Part shown: positions 1 through 8,284 of the stretch, piece after piece | Numbering within the stretch: position 1 is the stretch's first letter | Layout of the letters: each line of letters starts with the position of its first letter | Assembly: GCA_944323255.1 (NCBI GenBank) | Contig: CALURU010000002.1 | Location: forward strand, 93,803-157,802 | Direction of reading: 5' to 3' | Source of the DNA: Candidatus Gastranaerophilales bacterium | Lineage (GTDB): Bacteria > Cyanobacteriota > Vampirovibrionia > Gastranaerophilales > Gastranaerophilaceae | Length of the DNA stretch: 64,000 bases | Position numbers and translations under genes: made by a program | The notes under the pieces: model-generated | Seen by the model: the letters and a program-made list of their open reading frames with translations, nothing else | Told to the model about the DNA's origin: nothing | The model's database searches: none

Positions 1-1
1 C

Positions 2-706
2 TCGGATGACTTTAATTTCTGGGATGATGCGGCATTAAAGTCTTATGCGGAAGTTATAGGAAAACGCCATGCACAACTAGGAATAAACTTTGAAGAAGAA
101 TTAATTTCAAAATTTAACGCAGATCATGCTTTATCAGGCACAAGGATCTCAGAAATTGCGACCTCGCTTGCCGGCGCAATTGACGCAAAAGACCCTTATA
201 CCAAAGGTCATTCAACTTCCGTATCAAAATTCTCCGAAGCACTAGCAAGGGCGATTAATCTTCCGGAAGAAGAAGTCGAGCGCATAAAACTCGGTGCACT
301 CCTTCACGATGTCGGAAAAATAGGCATTCCGGAAAATGTTCTCAAAAAAGAAGGGCCACTCTCTGATGAAGAATGGGCAATAATGAAGCAGCACCCTACA
401 ATAGGAACAGAAAAAGTTCTTATGCCGAACCCTTCATTGAGAGATTTGATTCCGATTGTAAAATATCACCACGAACGAATTGACGGTAAAGGCTATCCGG
501 AAGGTTTAGCAAACGGAGATATTCCTCTTGCAGCTAAAATCGTAGCAATAGCCGATACCTACCACGCTTTAATCAGCGACAGACCTTATAGAAAAGGTAT
601 GAATATAGAAAAAGCTATTTCTATCCTTGAAGAAGGTGCAGGAACTCAATGGGATGAAGATCTGGTAAGAACGTTTATTCAAATAGCGCCGTCTCTTGGA
701 GTGTAA
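2..706 (+). CDS. HD-GYP domain protein (5'-truncated by window edge)
   Basis: The reading frame is open from the first bases of the window, so the start lies upstream; 234 codons are visible. It carries a complete HD-GYP phosphodiesterase signature: the HD pair in LLHDVGKIGIP (residues 102-103 of the fragment) followed by YHHERIDGKGYPEGL. This family hydrolyses cyclic di-GMP using a metal centre, usually as the output domain of a response regulator or sensor. The N-terminal sensory or receiver part is not visible, so its input is unknown. A cyclic di-GMP synthase candidate (CHASE2-GGDEF) lies 9 kb away at 9842-11668. It converges on the next gene with a 5-bp gap. Confidence 0.9.
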   Translation, partial: SDDFNFWDDAALKSYAEVIGKRHAQLGINFEEELISKFNADHALSGTRISEIATSLAGAIDAKDPYTKGHSTSVSKFSEALARAINLPEEEVERIKLGALLHDVGKIGIPENVLKKEGPLSDEEWAIMKQHPTIGTEKVLMPNPSLRDLIPIVKYHHERIDGKGYPEGLANGDIPLAAKIVAIADTYHALISDRPYRKGMNIEKAISILEEGAGTQWDEDLVRTFIQIAPSLGV

Positions 707-711
707 ATTGA

Positions 712-1188
712 CTAGCTCTTCTTTGCATATTTAAGGAATATCTGCTCTTTTGTCTGCATTAATTCTTCTACAATAAGCCACTTACCTGAAGGTTGTTTTT
801 CAAGAACCATATAAGTCTTTAATTTATAAGACTCACCTGAAGGCTGTCTTAAAGAAGACACCTTGTATTTATTATCAGAAATTTTTGAAGCATCTATGTT
901 CGTATAACTATTAGTATAATGCCTTAATTTCGCACCTGCCTGACCAAGTTTCATCTGTGTAATATAGGTTGAGGTATTAGTTTCCACATCTACTGTAGTT
1001 CCGTCTGGCTTTACAACCTGTCTTATAATCCTTGCTTTTGGCGAATACATATCAGCTATTGTCGGGCTGTAACTATTTGCAGCTTTTACATAATTGTTAA
1101 AAAACTGCACAGCCTCTTCTTTATTATCCGCAAAAACAGACAGCGATACCCCTGCAAATACTATTATTAATGATAATATTTTCTTCAT
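712..1188 (-). CDS. small exported protein, possible NTF2-like fold
   Basis: A 158-residue protein with a clear Sec signal peptide: Lys-rich start, hydrophobic stretch to about residue 20, then Ala-Asp at the likely cleavage site. The mature part (helix, then alternating strands, Trp near the end in GKWLIVEELM) resembles small NTF2/SnoaL-like periplasmic proteins, but this is an impression of the pattern, not a family match. A GAGG ribosome-binding site 5 nt before the ATG supports the start. It ends 46 bp before the aspartate kinase start on the same strand, so it could be cotranscribed with it. No catalytic residues can be assigned. Confidence 0.7.
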   Translation of the reverse strand: MKKILSLIIVFAGVSLSVFADNKEEAVQFFNNYVKAANSYSPTIADMYSPKARIIRQVVKPDGTTVDVETNTSTYITQMKLGQAGAKLRHYTNSYTNIDASKISDNKYKVSSLRQPSGESYKLKTYMVLEKQPSGKWLIVEELMQTKEQIFLKYAKKS

Positions 1189-1234
1189 TTTTACCTCTTC
1201 TAGTGTAACGAATTTTATCTAAAATTTGTTCTAA

Positions 1235-2503
1235 TTAATCCAGATCTGGAAGATCACCTTTGACTTCAGCAACTTCATCACAATCTAGATGGAAAGCTTT
1301 ATGCAAGCCTTCTACAGCAGCCTTTGCCTGATCTTCTGCAACAATACAACTAATTTTTATTTCACTGGTTGAAATCATCTTTATATTTATACCCGAATCT
1401 GCCAAAGTTTTGAACATCTTGGCAGCTATACCCGGTCTGTCAATCATGCCGGCGCCAACAATTGAAATTTTTGCTATCTTATCATCTACAAAGATATTGC
1501 TAAATTCCAATTCTTCCTTTACTCTGTCCATAATTTCAAGAGTTTTTTCTTTATCCCCTTTATCTATTGTAAAAGCTATATCGTTTGTATTTAAAGCCTT
1601 TCTGGCATATGACTGAATAATCATATCAACTGAAATATTTTCTTTTGCAAGTCCATTGAATAGAACTGCAGCCGTTCCCGGATTGTCTTTTACGTCACAG
1701 ACAACAACTCTTAATTGTGATAAATCCGATGCAACACCGGTTACAGGTCTATGTAATTCCATTTCGTCTACTCCTACTATTAAAGTTCCTAAATTATCCA
1801 GCTTAAAAGTACTTCTAACTCTTAGCGGAACACTGTATTGTTTCGCCGTTTCAACAGCCCTCGGATGAAGCACATTTGCTCCGACTCTTGCAAGTTCCAG
1901 CATTTCTTCATAAGAAATTACATCCAATCTTGAAGCGTGCGGTACAATTCTTGGATCTGTAGTATAAACTCCTTCAACATCCGTATAAATATCACACCTT
2001 TCGGCATCAAGAGCTCCCGCAAGAGCTACTGCAGAAGTATCAGATCCGCCTCTTCCGAGTGTTGTAATTTCCAAATCATCAGTAACACCCTGAAAACCGG
2101 CAACAACTACTACTTCACCTTTTGCAAGGTGGCTTTTTATTTTATCTGTTTTTATATTAATAATTCTCGCTTTTGAATGCACCTTTTCTGTCATAATACC
2201 AACCTGAATTGCATTCATACTGACTGCAGGACAGCCCTGTGCCTGAAGAGCCATTGCAAGCAGAGCAATAGAGACTCCTTCACCGGTAGAAAGAAGCATG
2301 TCCATCTCTCTTGAAGACGGAGTTTCAGAAATTTCTTTAGCCATTTTTACAAGATAATCAGTTGTATGCCCCATGGCAGAAACAACTACCACCACATCAT
2401 GTCCAAGATTACGCTCTCTTATTACGGCTTTTGCAACATTTTTGATTTTATCCGTGTCAGCAACGGAAGTTCCTCCGAATTTCTGAACAATTAAATTTCT
2501 CAT
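1235..2503 (-). CDS. lysC: aspartate kinase
   Basis: Phosphorylates L-aspartate, the first step to lysine, threonine and methionine and, through diaminopimelate, to peptidoglycan. The N-terminus has the kinase signature VQKFGGTSVAD; residues 40-75 contain VVVVSAMGHTTD and the LLSTGEG segment, and GRGGSDTSAVALA lies near residue 150. Two ACT-type regulatory domains occupy roughly residues 265-410, so feedback inhibition by lysine and/or threonine is expected for the family. At 422 residues it has the usual two-ACT length, not the longer four-ACT form common in cyanobacteria. The 158 bp upstream show no recognisable lysine riboswitch. Confidence 0.96.
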   Translation of the reverse strand: MRNLIVQKFGGTSVADTDKIKNVAKAVIRERNLGHDVVVVVSAMGHTTDYLVKMAKEISETPSSREMDMLLSTGEGVSIALLAMALQAQGCPAVSMNAIQVGIMTEKVHSKARIINIKTDKIKSHLAKGEVVVVAGFQGVTDDLEITTLGRGGSDTSAVALAGALDAERCDIYTDVEGVYTTDPRIVPHASRLDVISYEEMLELARVGANVLHPRAVETAKQYSVPLRVRSTFKLDNLGTLIVGVDEMELHRPVTGVASDLSQLRVVVCDVKDNPGTAAVLFNGLAKENISVDMIIQSYARKALNTNDIAFTIDKGDKEKTLEIMDRVKEELEFSNIFVDDKIAKISIVGAGMIDRPGIAAKMFKTLADSGINIKMISTSEIKISCIVAEDQAKAAVEGLHKAFHLDCDEVAEVKGDLPDLD

Positions 2504-2585
2504 TATTTTCTACCTGCTATATTCATCTTCATTATATAAACAAATAAATAGTTTGACAACAATGGAATTTTGTTATTTATTAAGT

Positions 2586-2612
2586 TTTGTAAAAAATATA
2601 TAATATTTTAGC
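2586..2612 (+). promoter_or_regulatory. bipartite upstream element TTTGTAAA-N17-GC (copy 1)
   Basis: TTTGTAAA at 2586-2593, exactly 17 nt, then GCAAAAATA from 2611. The GC lies 75 nt before the ATG at 2686. The same element with identical spacing precedes four other ORFans (17439, 47069, 49102, 51824). A TATAAT hexamer at 2599-2604 falls inside the spacer. Promoter function is inferred only from recurrence and position. Confidence 0.5.
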
Positions 2613-2685
2613 AAAAATAGTTTTTAGCAGTTTTTGAGCTAGTACACAACTATCAAAAATAATGGTGAAAAGGAGCATAGATTTT

Positions 2686-5457
2686 ATGAACATCAACTCA
2701 AATGAACTTTTGTTACTCAACAAAAAAATCAAATTTGCAGGTGAAGCAGGCAAACCTGCAGCAGACGTAACAGTACCTGCGCCGGAAACTAATACCCCGC
2801 AAACAGGCTTAAACGCTCTTATGTTTCAGGGATTAAACAACGTAGTTAGCGACCCTCAACTCGCAGGCGAGTTAAAAATTATGAGCGAAGCTAACACTGA
2901 AAAAACTGAAGATAAGGCTGCAAATGAATATATTGCTCCTTACAAATCAAATTTAGCTTTTCAGGGAAAAGCTTCAAAATTTAAAAGTATTGCACTTGCT
3001 GCCTTAATGGGATTGGCAACTCTCGGTGCAACATCAACATTAACTTCTTGTGATGACAAGGAATACATAGGAATTCCAGGTTCAAACACAAACAACGTAA
3101 CCATAAATATTGACTTTGATAAAATTACAGCAATGTTTCAGCAAATGCAGGAAATGTGGCAGCAAATGCTTGAACAACAACAAATTACAAATGAACAGCT
3201 TCAACAAAATAATGAATTCATGAAGCAGCTTCTTCAAATGTACCAGGAAGGTATGGCTGATGCTAATGAATTTTATGAACAAATGTACAATTTCATTATG
3301 TCATCTACCGCAAACCAGGAAATTATTATAGGTTTGCTTGAACAAAATGGTATGAGCCAGGAAGAAGCTAATAATTTATTAAGAGAACTAATCGCAGAAG
3401 TACAAGCAGGAAACCTCTCTGCTGCAGAAGCTATGGATAAGATAATGGATCTGCTTGGAGATATTAAAGGTCTATTATCACAGGCAATTTCCGACTTTAA
3501 CAAGTTCTATGAAGAAATGCTTGCAAAACAGGATGAATTAATTGAAACAAATAAACAAGGTTTTGATGAACTTATTAATCAAGGTAATATAACAAATGCA
3601 ACTCTTGAAGATATGAAGGCACAGAATGACAGCTTGATAGTATTAAGCAATAAACAAATAGAAGCCCAAAATAAAATTAAGGATGCAATTGTACAAGCAA
3701 ATCTTGACAGTAATGCAAACTTTGATAAAGTTGTTGAAACATTGAACGTTAATAAAAATGAATTAATAGAAGCTTTGGAAAAATTAGGTTATAGTCAGGA
3801 AGAAATTATCAAAATGACAGCTTCTCAAATTATTAATGCTATTGATAATAACACAGCTGTTACAGAAGGTACAAATAATTTATTAACTATAATTACAGAA
3901 CAGTTAACAGATATTTTACCTAAACTGCTTGAACAGGGGAAAATAACAAATGAGCAGTTAAATGATTTGAAACAACAAATGCAGGATTTGATGAATGAAG
4001 TTCAAAACGGAAATATCTCTGCTGATGAATTCTACAATAAAGCATTTGAATATATGGCTGGTTCAGCAGCAAATCAGCAGGTGATCATTGCGCAGCTTGT
4101 TGAAAACGGTAAGACACAACAGGAAGCAAATAATCTTATTAAGCAGTTAATCAGTGATGTTCAATCCGGCAATAAGACTGCAGAAGCTGCATTTAATGAA
4201 ATAAAAGAACTTCTTGGTAATATTGATGAAACATTAGGCGAAATTAGTCAGGTTCTCAAAGACTTGCTAAGTGACTTTGATTCATTCTACAACGATTATA
4301 AAAACGACAAAGACAAAGAATTTCATTTATTGGATCAATTGATTCAAAATGGTAAACTCCAAACATCCATTTTGCAATCTATGAACAATACAATCAATAG
4401 TATGTCTGAAAATATAACCGGTATCAAAACCAATACAGATAAATTATTAGAAATTGCTCAAGATGATACTAAGTTCAATGAATTGATAGAAGCTATTAAA
4501 AACATTCAAGCCGGCGGAAGCGCTGATATTGATTATCAGAGATTGGAAGATATGTTTAAGATGATGGGATTGACGATTACAGATGCTATTAACATGTCAT
4601 CTTCTCAATTAGAACAAGCAATCAAAGATTTCCAGAATACATATGTAAATGTTGAACAAAAACAAATTGAAGAACTTCAGACTATTCAAAGTAAAATAGA
4701 TGATTTGCAAATGTTCTTATCTAATAATGATAATAATCAGGAAATTATTGATGCAATTAACAATATAACAGTTGCAATCGGTAATGGAAATGAAGATGTT
4801 ACTAATGAATTGAAGAATTTAACCGAACAGTTGAATAAATTACAGCAGGCAATAGATGCAATCTATAAGGCTATCGGAGATCAGGCCGCTATCACTAATA
4901 CTTATTTTGCAAAATGGGATGGCAAGTTTGACAGTATGCTCGGTTCTCTTGTAAATCTTGAAGGTGCAGCTAATGATATCAAGTCTCAACTAAGTACAAT
5001 CATTGCTAACCAAAAAACTACACAGGTATATCTTGATAATCTTCTTGAAGCTATCGCAGAATTAAAAGAAGAAATCATCAAGCTACAGGATTCTACTGAC
5101 GGTGAGGGTTCTTCAATTACTCTTGAACAATTAGAAGAATTGTGGAAACAACATGACGAAGCTAACTTCAACAAATACAAAGAATTGATTGAAAACTTAG
5201 ACCTGAATGTTGATATTGATACTTCTACAATTGAAGATCTATTAACTTCAATCGATAATAAGATGGAATATATCAATGACAATTCTGAAATTTTGACTCA
5301 AATCCTTAACAAATTAAACAGCATTGACTGGTCAAATCCAGACTACACTGACAAATTAGACAAAATTATTGAAATTCTAGAGAACTTCAAATGCAACTGT
5401 GATTGCGGTGGCAATAATGAAGGTATCCTAGGTGATTTGGATGATGTATTAGGATAA
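2686..5457 (+). CDS. very large coiled-coil protein with buried lipobox-like segment
   Basis: 923 residues from the ATG at 2686; I prefer this start to the in-frame ATG at 2662 because AGGAG lies 10 nt before it. The first 95 residues are low-complexity and hold three F-x-G motifs (KFAG, MFQG, AFQG). Residues 101-122 look like a lipoprotein signal: Lys-rich run-up, hydrophobic stretch, then LTSC with Cys122, but unusually far from the N-terminus. The rest is Gln/Glu/Asn/Leu-rich predicted coiled coil with an internal duplication (about residues 167-260 and 420-515). It ends in CNCDCGG and an acidic tail. A long fibrous envelope protein is possible. I do not recognise a family. Confidence 0.85.
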   Translation: MNINSNELLLLNKKIKFAGEAGKPAADVTVPAPETNTPQTGLNALMFQGLNNVVSDPQLAGELKIMSEANTEKTEDKAANEYIAPYKSNLAFQGKASKFKSIALAALMGLATLGATSTLTSCDDKEYIGIPGSNTNNVTINIDFDKITAMFQQMQEMWQQMLEQQQITNEQLQQNNEFMKQLLQMYQEGMADANEFYEQMYNFIMSSTANQEIIIGLLEQNGMSQEEANNLLRELIAEVQAGNLSAAEAMDKIMDLLGDIKGLLSQAISDFNKFYEEMLAKQDELIETNKQGFDELINQGNITNATLEDMKAQNDSLIVLSNKQIEAQNKIKDAIVQANLDSNANFDKVVETLNVNKNELIEALEKLGYSQEEIIKMTASQIINAIDNNTAVTEGTNNLLTIITEQLTDILPKLLEQGKITNEQLNDLKQQMQDLMNEVQNGNISADEFYNKAFEYMAGSAANQQVIIAQLVENGKTQQEANNLIKQLISDVQSGNKTAEAAFNEIKELLGNIDETLGEISQVLKDLLSDFDSFYNDYKNDKDKEFHLLDQLIQNGKLQTSILQSMNNTINSMSENITGIKTNTDKLLEIAQDDTKFNELIEAIKNIQAGGSADIDYQRLEDMFKMMGLTITDAINMSSSQLEQAIKDFQNTYVNVEQKQIEELQTIQSKIDDLQMFLSNNDNNQEIIDAINNITVAIGNGNEDVTNELKNLTEQLNKLQQAIDAIYKAIGDQAAITNTYFAKWDGKFDSMLGSLVNLEGAANDIKSQLSTIIANQKTTQVYLDNLLEAIAELKEEIIKLQDSTDGEGSSITLEQLEELWKQHDEANFNKYKELIENLDLNVDIDTSTIEDLLTSIDNKMEYINDNSEILTQILNKLNSIDWSNPDYTDKLDKIIEILENFKCNCDCGGNNEGILGDLDDVLG

Positions 5458-5478
5458 TGAATCAATACAAATAAAAAG

Positions 5479-5508
5479 AAAGGGACGGATTAAAATCCGT
5501 CCCTTTTT
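5479..5508. terminator. bidirectional terminator between convergent ORFans
   Basis: A 12-bp perfect stem, AAAGGGACGGAT with ATCCGTCCCTTT, a 4-nt loop, and a run of T on either strand. It sits between the ends of two convergent genes and can serve both. Confidence 0.88.
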
Positions 5509-5532
5509 ATATTTTAAACAACCATGGGCTTC

Positions 5533-8199
5533 TTATTCTTCTTTCCATTTTTCAACTTTAGCATTCGGATACTTAGCTTTGAAATCTGCAACAGCCTGAT
5601 CTCTTGCCTGCATTGAATCATATTCCTGAACGGCACCGCCATCAAATCTTGCATAATATCTTGCAGGCTGACCATCTCTTACTTTGATTTTATCAGCTGC
5701 GTGACCTGTCGGATCAACTACTTCTCCGTCATTTGAACTTGCTTCTGCCTTTAAAGATTTTGAAGCATCTCTTGTGCATTCAGCTAACTCAACCGGAACT
5801 TTTACACCTGTTCCAGGAATATTATTTCCTTCATTATCCTTCTTAAGCGCCGGAAGGTATGTAGCCTGAAGAGCACTCTTATATGCTTCATAATCAAGTC
5901 CTTCGACATTTTTCATATGGCTTAGACCCTTTTTAGATAATGCAAGTAATTTTTCCAGATTTTCTTTGCTGTAATCTCCATTGTTGATGCCTTGAGCAAT
6001 TTTTATCATTCTTATTGCATCATTGAGACCATATCTTTCTATTAAACAGTCATACTGACCTGCAATCTTTGTCCAGGATGTTGTACGACCATCAATTACC
6101 GGAACATCTTTATATTCTGCTGCTATTGCATTTTTATCTTTGGTTGAATAATTATGCTCATCTTCAACAGGGGTGTCGCCATCGTCACCATCATCACCAT
6201 CATCATCGCCATGAACTTCGTCATCACGTTTCAAGCCTTCAAGAAGTCCTATCAACTCTTCTCTGTTTAATACACTGCCGCTGCCTGCTCCATAAATACC
6301 TTTTTCCGGATAACCATGGTCAAGGTAATTTTTATAAGCTTCACAATCCCAGCTTCCGTCTTTTTCATTAACGAATGTTGATGCAATTAACAACAATGCT
6401 TTTTTGTATTGAGGTTTTATTGCTTTTTGTTCAGCTTCGCTGTCTAGGAATTTTGCATATTCTTCAAGTGTTACGCATTTGAACTGAGTAGAAGTAATTG
6501 GTTTTTCCGGTTCATCTTTCAGACCTGCAATAAGTCCTGCCGCTGCCGTTATTGCAGCTGATTTTAATGCTGTCTTCAATATTTGTTTTGAACCTTTCCA
6601 GAATAACGGTACAAGATTTTCTTGATCAATAATGATCTGAATACCGCCTTCAATTAAGTTCAAAATTGCACCTTCGACCTGCCCTAATTGTGATATCAAA
6701 TCATCTAACTGAGAACCTGTAGCCATAATATTTAATTCTACGTGGTTTGTATTGCTTAAATTTGTATCATAGTAGTATCGTGTATTTGTTGCTGCTGCAC
6801 TTGCGCCTGAAAGACCACCGACCAGAGCACCAACCGTTGCACCTAAGATTGCTTTGCCCCAGTCCTTGCCTTCAACATCATAACCGCACATTTTTACAAG
6901 CATCTGAGCTTCTTTTTCACTAAGCTTTTTCAATTCAGTTGCTGCAGCCAATGCACTGGTTGTTTTTGTCTTTTCTGCAAGTGGTTTATAATCTTTTGAA
7001 GTTCTATCAAGTTTGTAGTTAGAACCTACGTAAATTCCGATTAGTTCTGAAAGCGGAGAAACATCATACTTACCGTTTCCAAGGTCAACAATTAATCCGC
7101 TGCTTACAAGTGCTTCAAATAACTGGGTTTTCTTTTTGAAGAATAAGAAAGTTTTCTTCTTATCCACTGCATCGTGAACTTCTTCACTGGTCAAACCCTC
7201 TTCTCTGATATCATATACAAGATTTTTTCTTGCCTGATTTTTTCTTGCAATTTTCATATCCGAATCTTGACCGGAAATCCATTCTTTGAAGTTATTTTCA
7301 CCACCAAGAGCTTTTTTGGTATATTTGTTATAATCATTATTATCTTCTAATGTAGCTTTTGCATCCTGTTTTACACCTTTAGAAGATGTTGAATCTGATT
7401 CATAAACAGCTTCTCTTACGGTTCGTCTTGCATCCGGCATAATATGAGAAGTTTCAAAATCACTCATCTTGCTCTTAAAGTGAGTTATCTTATAGAAGAA
7501 TGAACCTCTTTTCTTCAAATAATCGTGATAATAAGAACCTTTATCTTTATATTCAGCTTTAAGCTGATCGAAAGCTGCTTCTTCGTCCATACCAGCATTA
7601 ACAAGAGTTTCGTATGCTTGTTTCAGTTCGTTTAATTCTTTTGTTGCTTGATTGTATTCAGCATTCTTAACAAGAGCTTTTAATACATCTTTTGCATAAT
7701 CATCTTTTCTGCCAATATATAATTTTTCTTTTACTTTATCATATAATTTTTCGACATCATCTTTGGAATTGTAACCGACTTCATTAATAGCATTTAAAAT
7801 ATACTTAACTTGACCTTGCAGATCTTGATACATTGGATCATTCACATTTACACCAAGTCTTTCAGCAAGCTTTTTAACTAACTTTTCAGGAGTTGTTGCA
7901 AATTCTTCTTCTAGAATGGTTGTTACATATTTTTCCATTCTTTTTACCTGATCTTTTGTATAAGCTTTGGTCTGCGGATTTGTAACAGTCTTTTTATTAC
8001 CAGTCTTAATTTCTGAACCAAAGATTTCTTTGTAATCAGCTTCTGTAACCTGTCCACTCTGAACTGCAGCTTTTGCATAGTTTTCAAAAACTGTTTTTTC
8101 AGAAGCGCTGTCGATAACATTATTATTGTTACCACTCTCATCTGCAATTTCTGCTAAGGTTTTTAAAGTCCCGGTTAAATTAGCAATTTCAATTCCCAT
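5533..8199 (-). CDS. very large ORFan with acidic linker and glycine-rich hydrophobic segments
   Basis: 888 residues, no family recognised, no signal peptide. Residues 80-250 are helical and charged. Two small-residue hydrophobic stretches (about 448-470 and 545-560) resemble glycine-zipper segments that can insert in membranes. Residues 659-680 form an Asp-Gly linker (HGDDDGDDGDDGD). The last 40 residues (after DGQPARYYARFDGG) look like a separate small domain. AAAGGAG seven nt before the ATG fixes the start. It faces the other giant ORFan across a shared terminator. The Gly/Ala hydrophobic segments joined to an acidic linker could suit an exported effector or toxin, but this is speculation. 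Confidence 0.82.
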   Translation of the reverse strand: MGIEIANLTGTLKTLAEIADESGNNNNVIDSASEKTVFENYAKAAVQSGQVTEADYKEIFGSEIKTGNKKTVTNPQTKAYTKDQVKRMEKYVTTILEEEFATTPEKLVKKLAERLGVNVNDPMYQDLQGQVKYILNAINEVGYNSKDDVEKLYDKVKEKLYIGRKDDYAKDVLKALVKNAEYNQATKELNELKQAYETLVNAGMDEEAAFDQLKAEYKDKGSYYHDYLKKRGSFFYKITHFKSKMSDFETSHIMPDARRTVREAVYESDSTSSKGVKQDAKATLEDNNDYNKYTKKALGGENNFKEWISGQDSDMKIARKNQARKNLVYDIREEGLTSEEVHDAVDKKKTFLFFKKKTQLFEALVSSGLIVDLGNGKYDVSPLSELIGIYVGSNYKLDRTSKDYKPLAEKTKTTSALAAATELKKLSEKEAQMLVKMCGYDVEGKDWGKAILGATVGALVGGLSGASAAATNTRYYYDTNLSNTNHVELNIMATGSQLDDLISQLGQVEGAILNLIEGGIQIIIDQENLVPLFWKGSKQILKTALKSAAITAAAGLIAGLKDEPEKPITSTQFKCVTLEEYAKFLDSEAEQKAIKPQYKKALLLIASTFVNEKDGSWDCEAYKNYLDHGYPEKGIYGAGSGSVLNREELIGLLEGLKRDDEVHGDDDGDDGDDGDTPVEDEHNYSTKDKNAIAAEYKDVPVIDGRTTSWTKIAGQYDCLIERYGLNDAIRMIKIAQGINNGDYSKENLEKLLALSKKGLSHMKNVEGLDYEAYKSALQATYLPALKKDNEGNNIPGTGVKVPVELAECTRDASKSLKAEASSNDGEVVDPTGHAADKIKVRDGQPARYYARFDGGAVQEYDSMQARDQAVADFKAKYPNAKVEKWKEE

Positions 8200-8284
8200 A
8201 ATATGCTCCTTTTTCCTCGTATTTCTTTCTTTAAATATATAAAGTATTTTTCCTTACAAGAATTGCGCAAAAAATCTAAATTGC

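Noticed and set aside
2553..2604. TTGACA at 2553 with TATAAT at 2599 as a sigma-70 promoter
   Set aside because: The spacing is 40 nt, far beyond 16-18.
2504..2661. Lysine riboswitch before lysC
   Set aside because: The gap is too short and lacks the conserved lysine riboswitch core.
6069..6371. + strand ORF rich in histidine
   Set aside because: Antisense of the Asp-Gly linker codons of the 888-residue gene (GAT/GGC repeats read as His).
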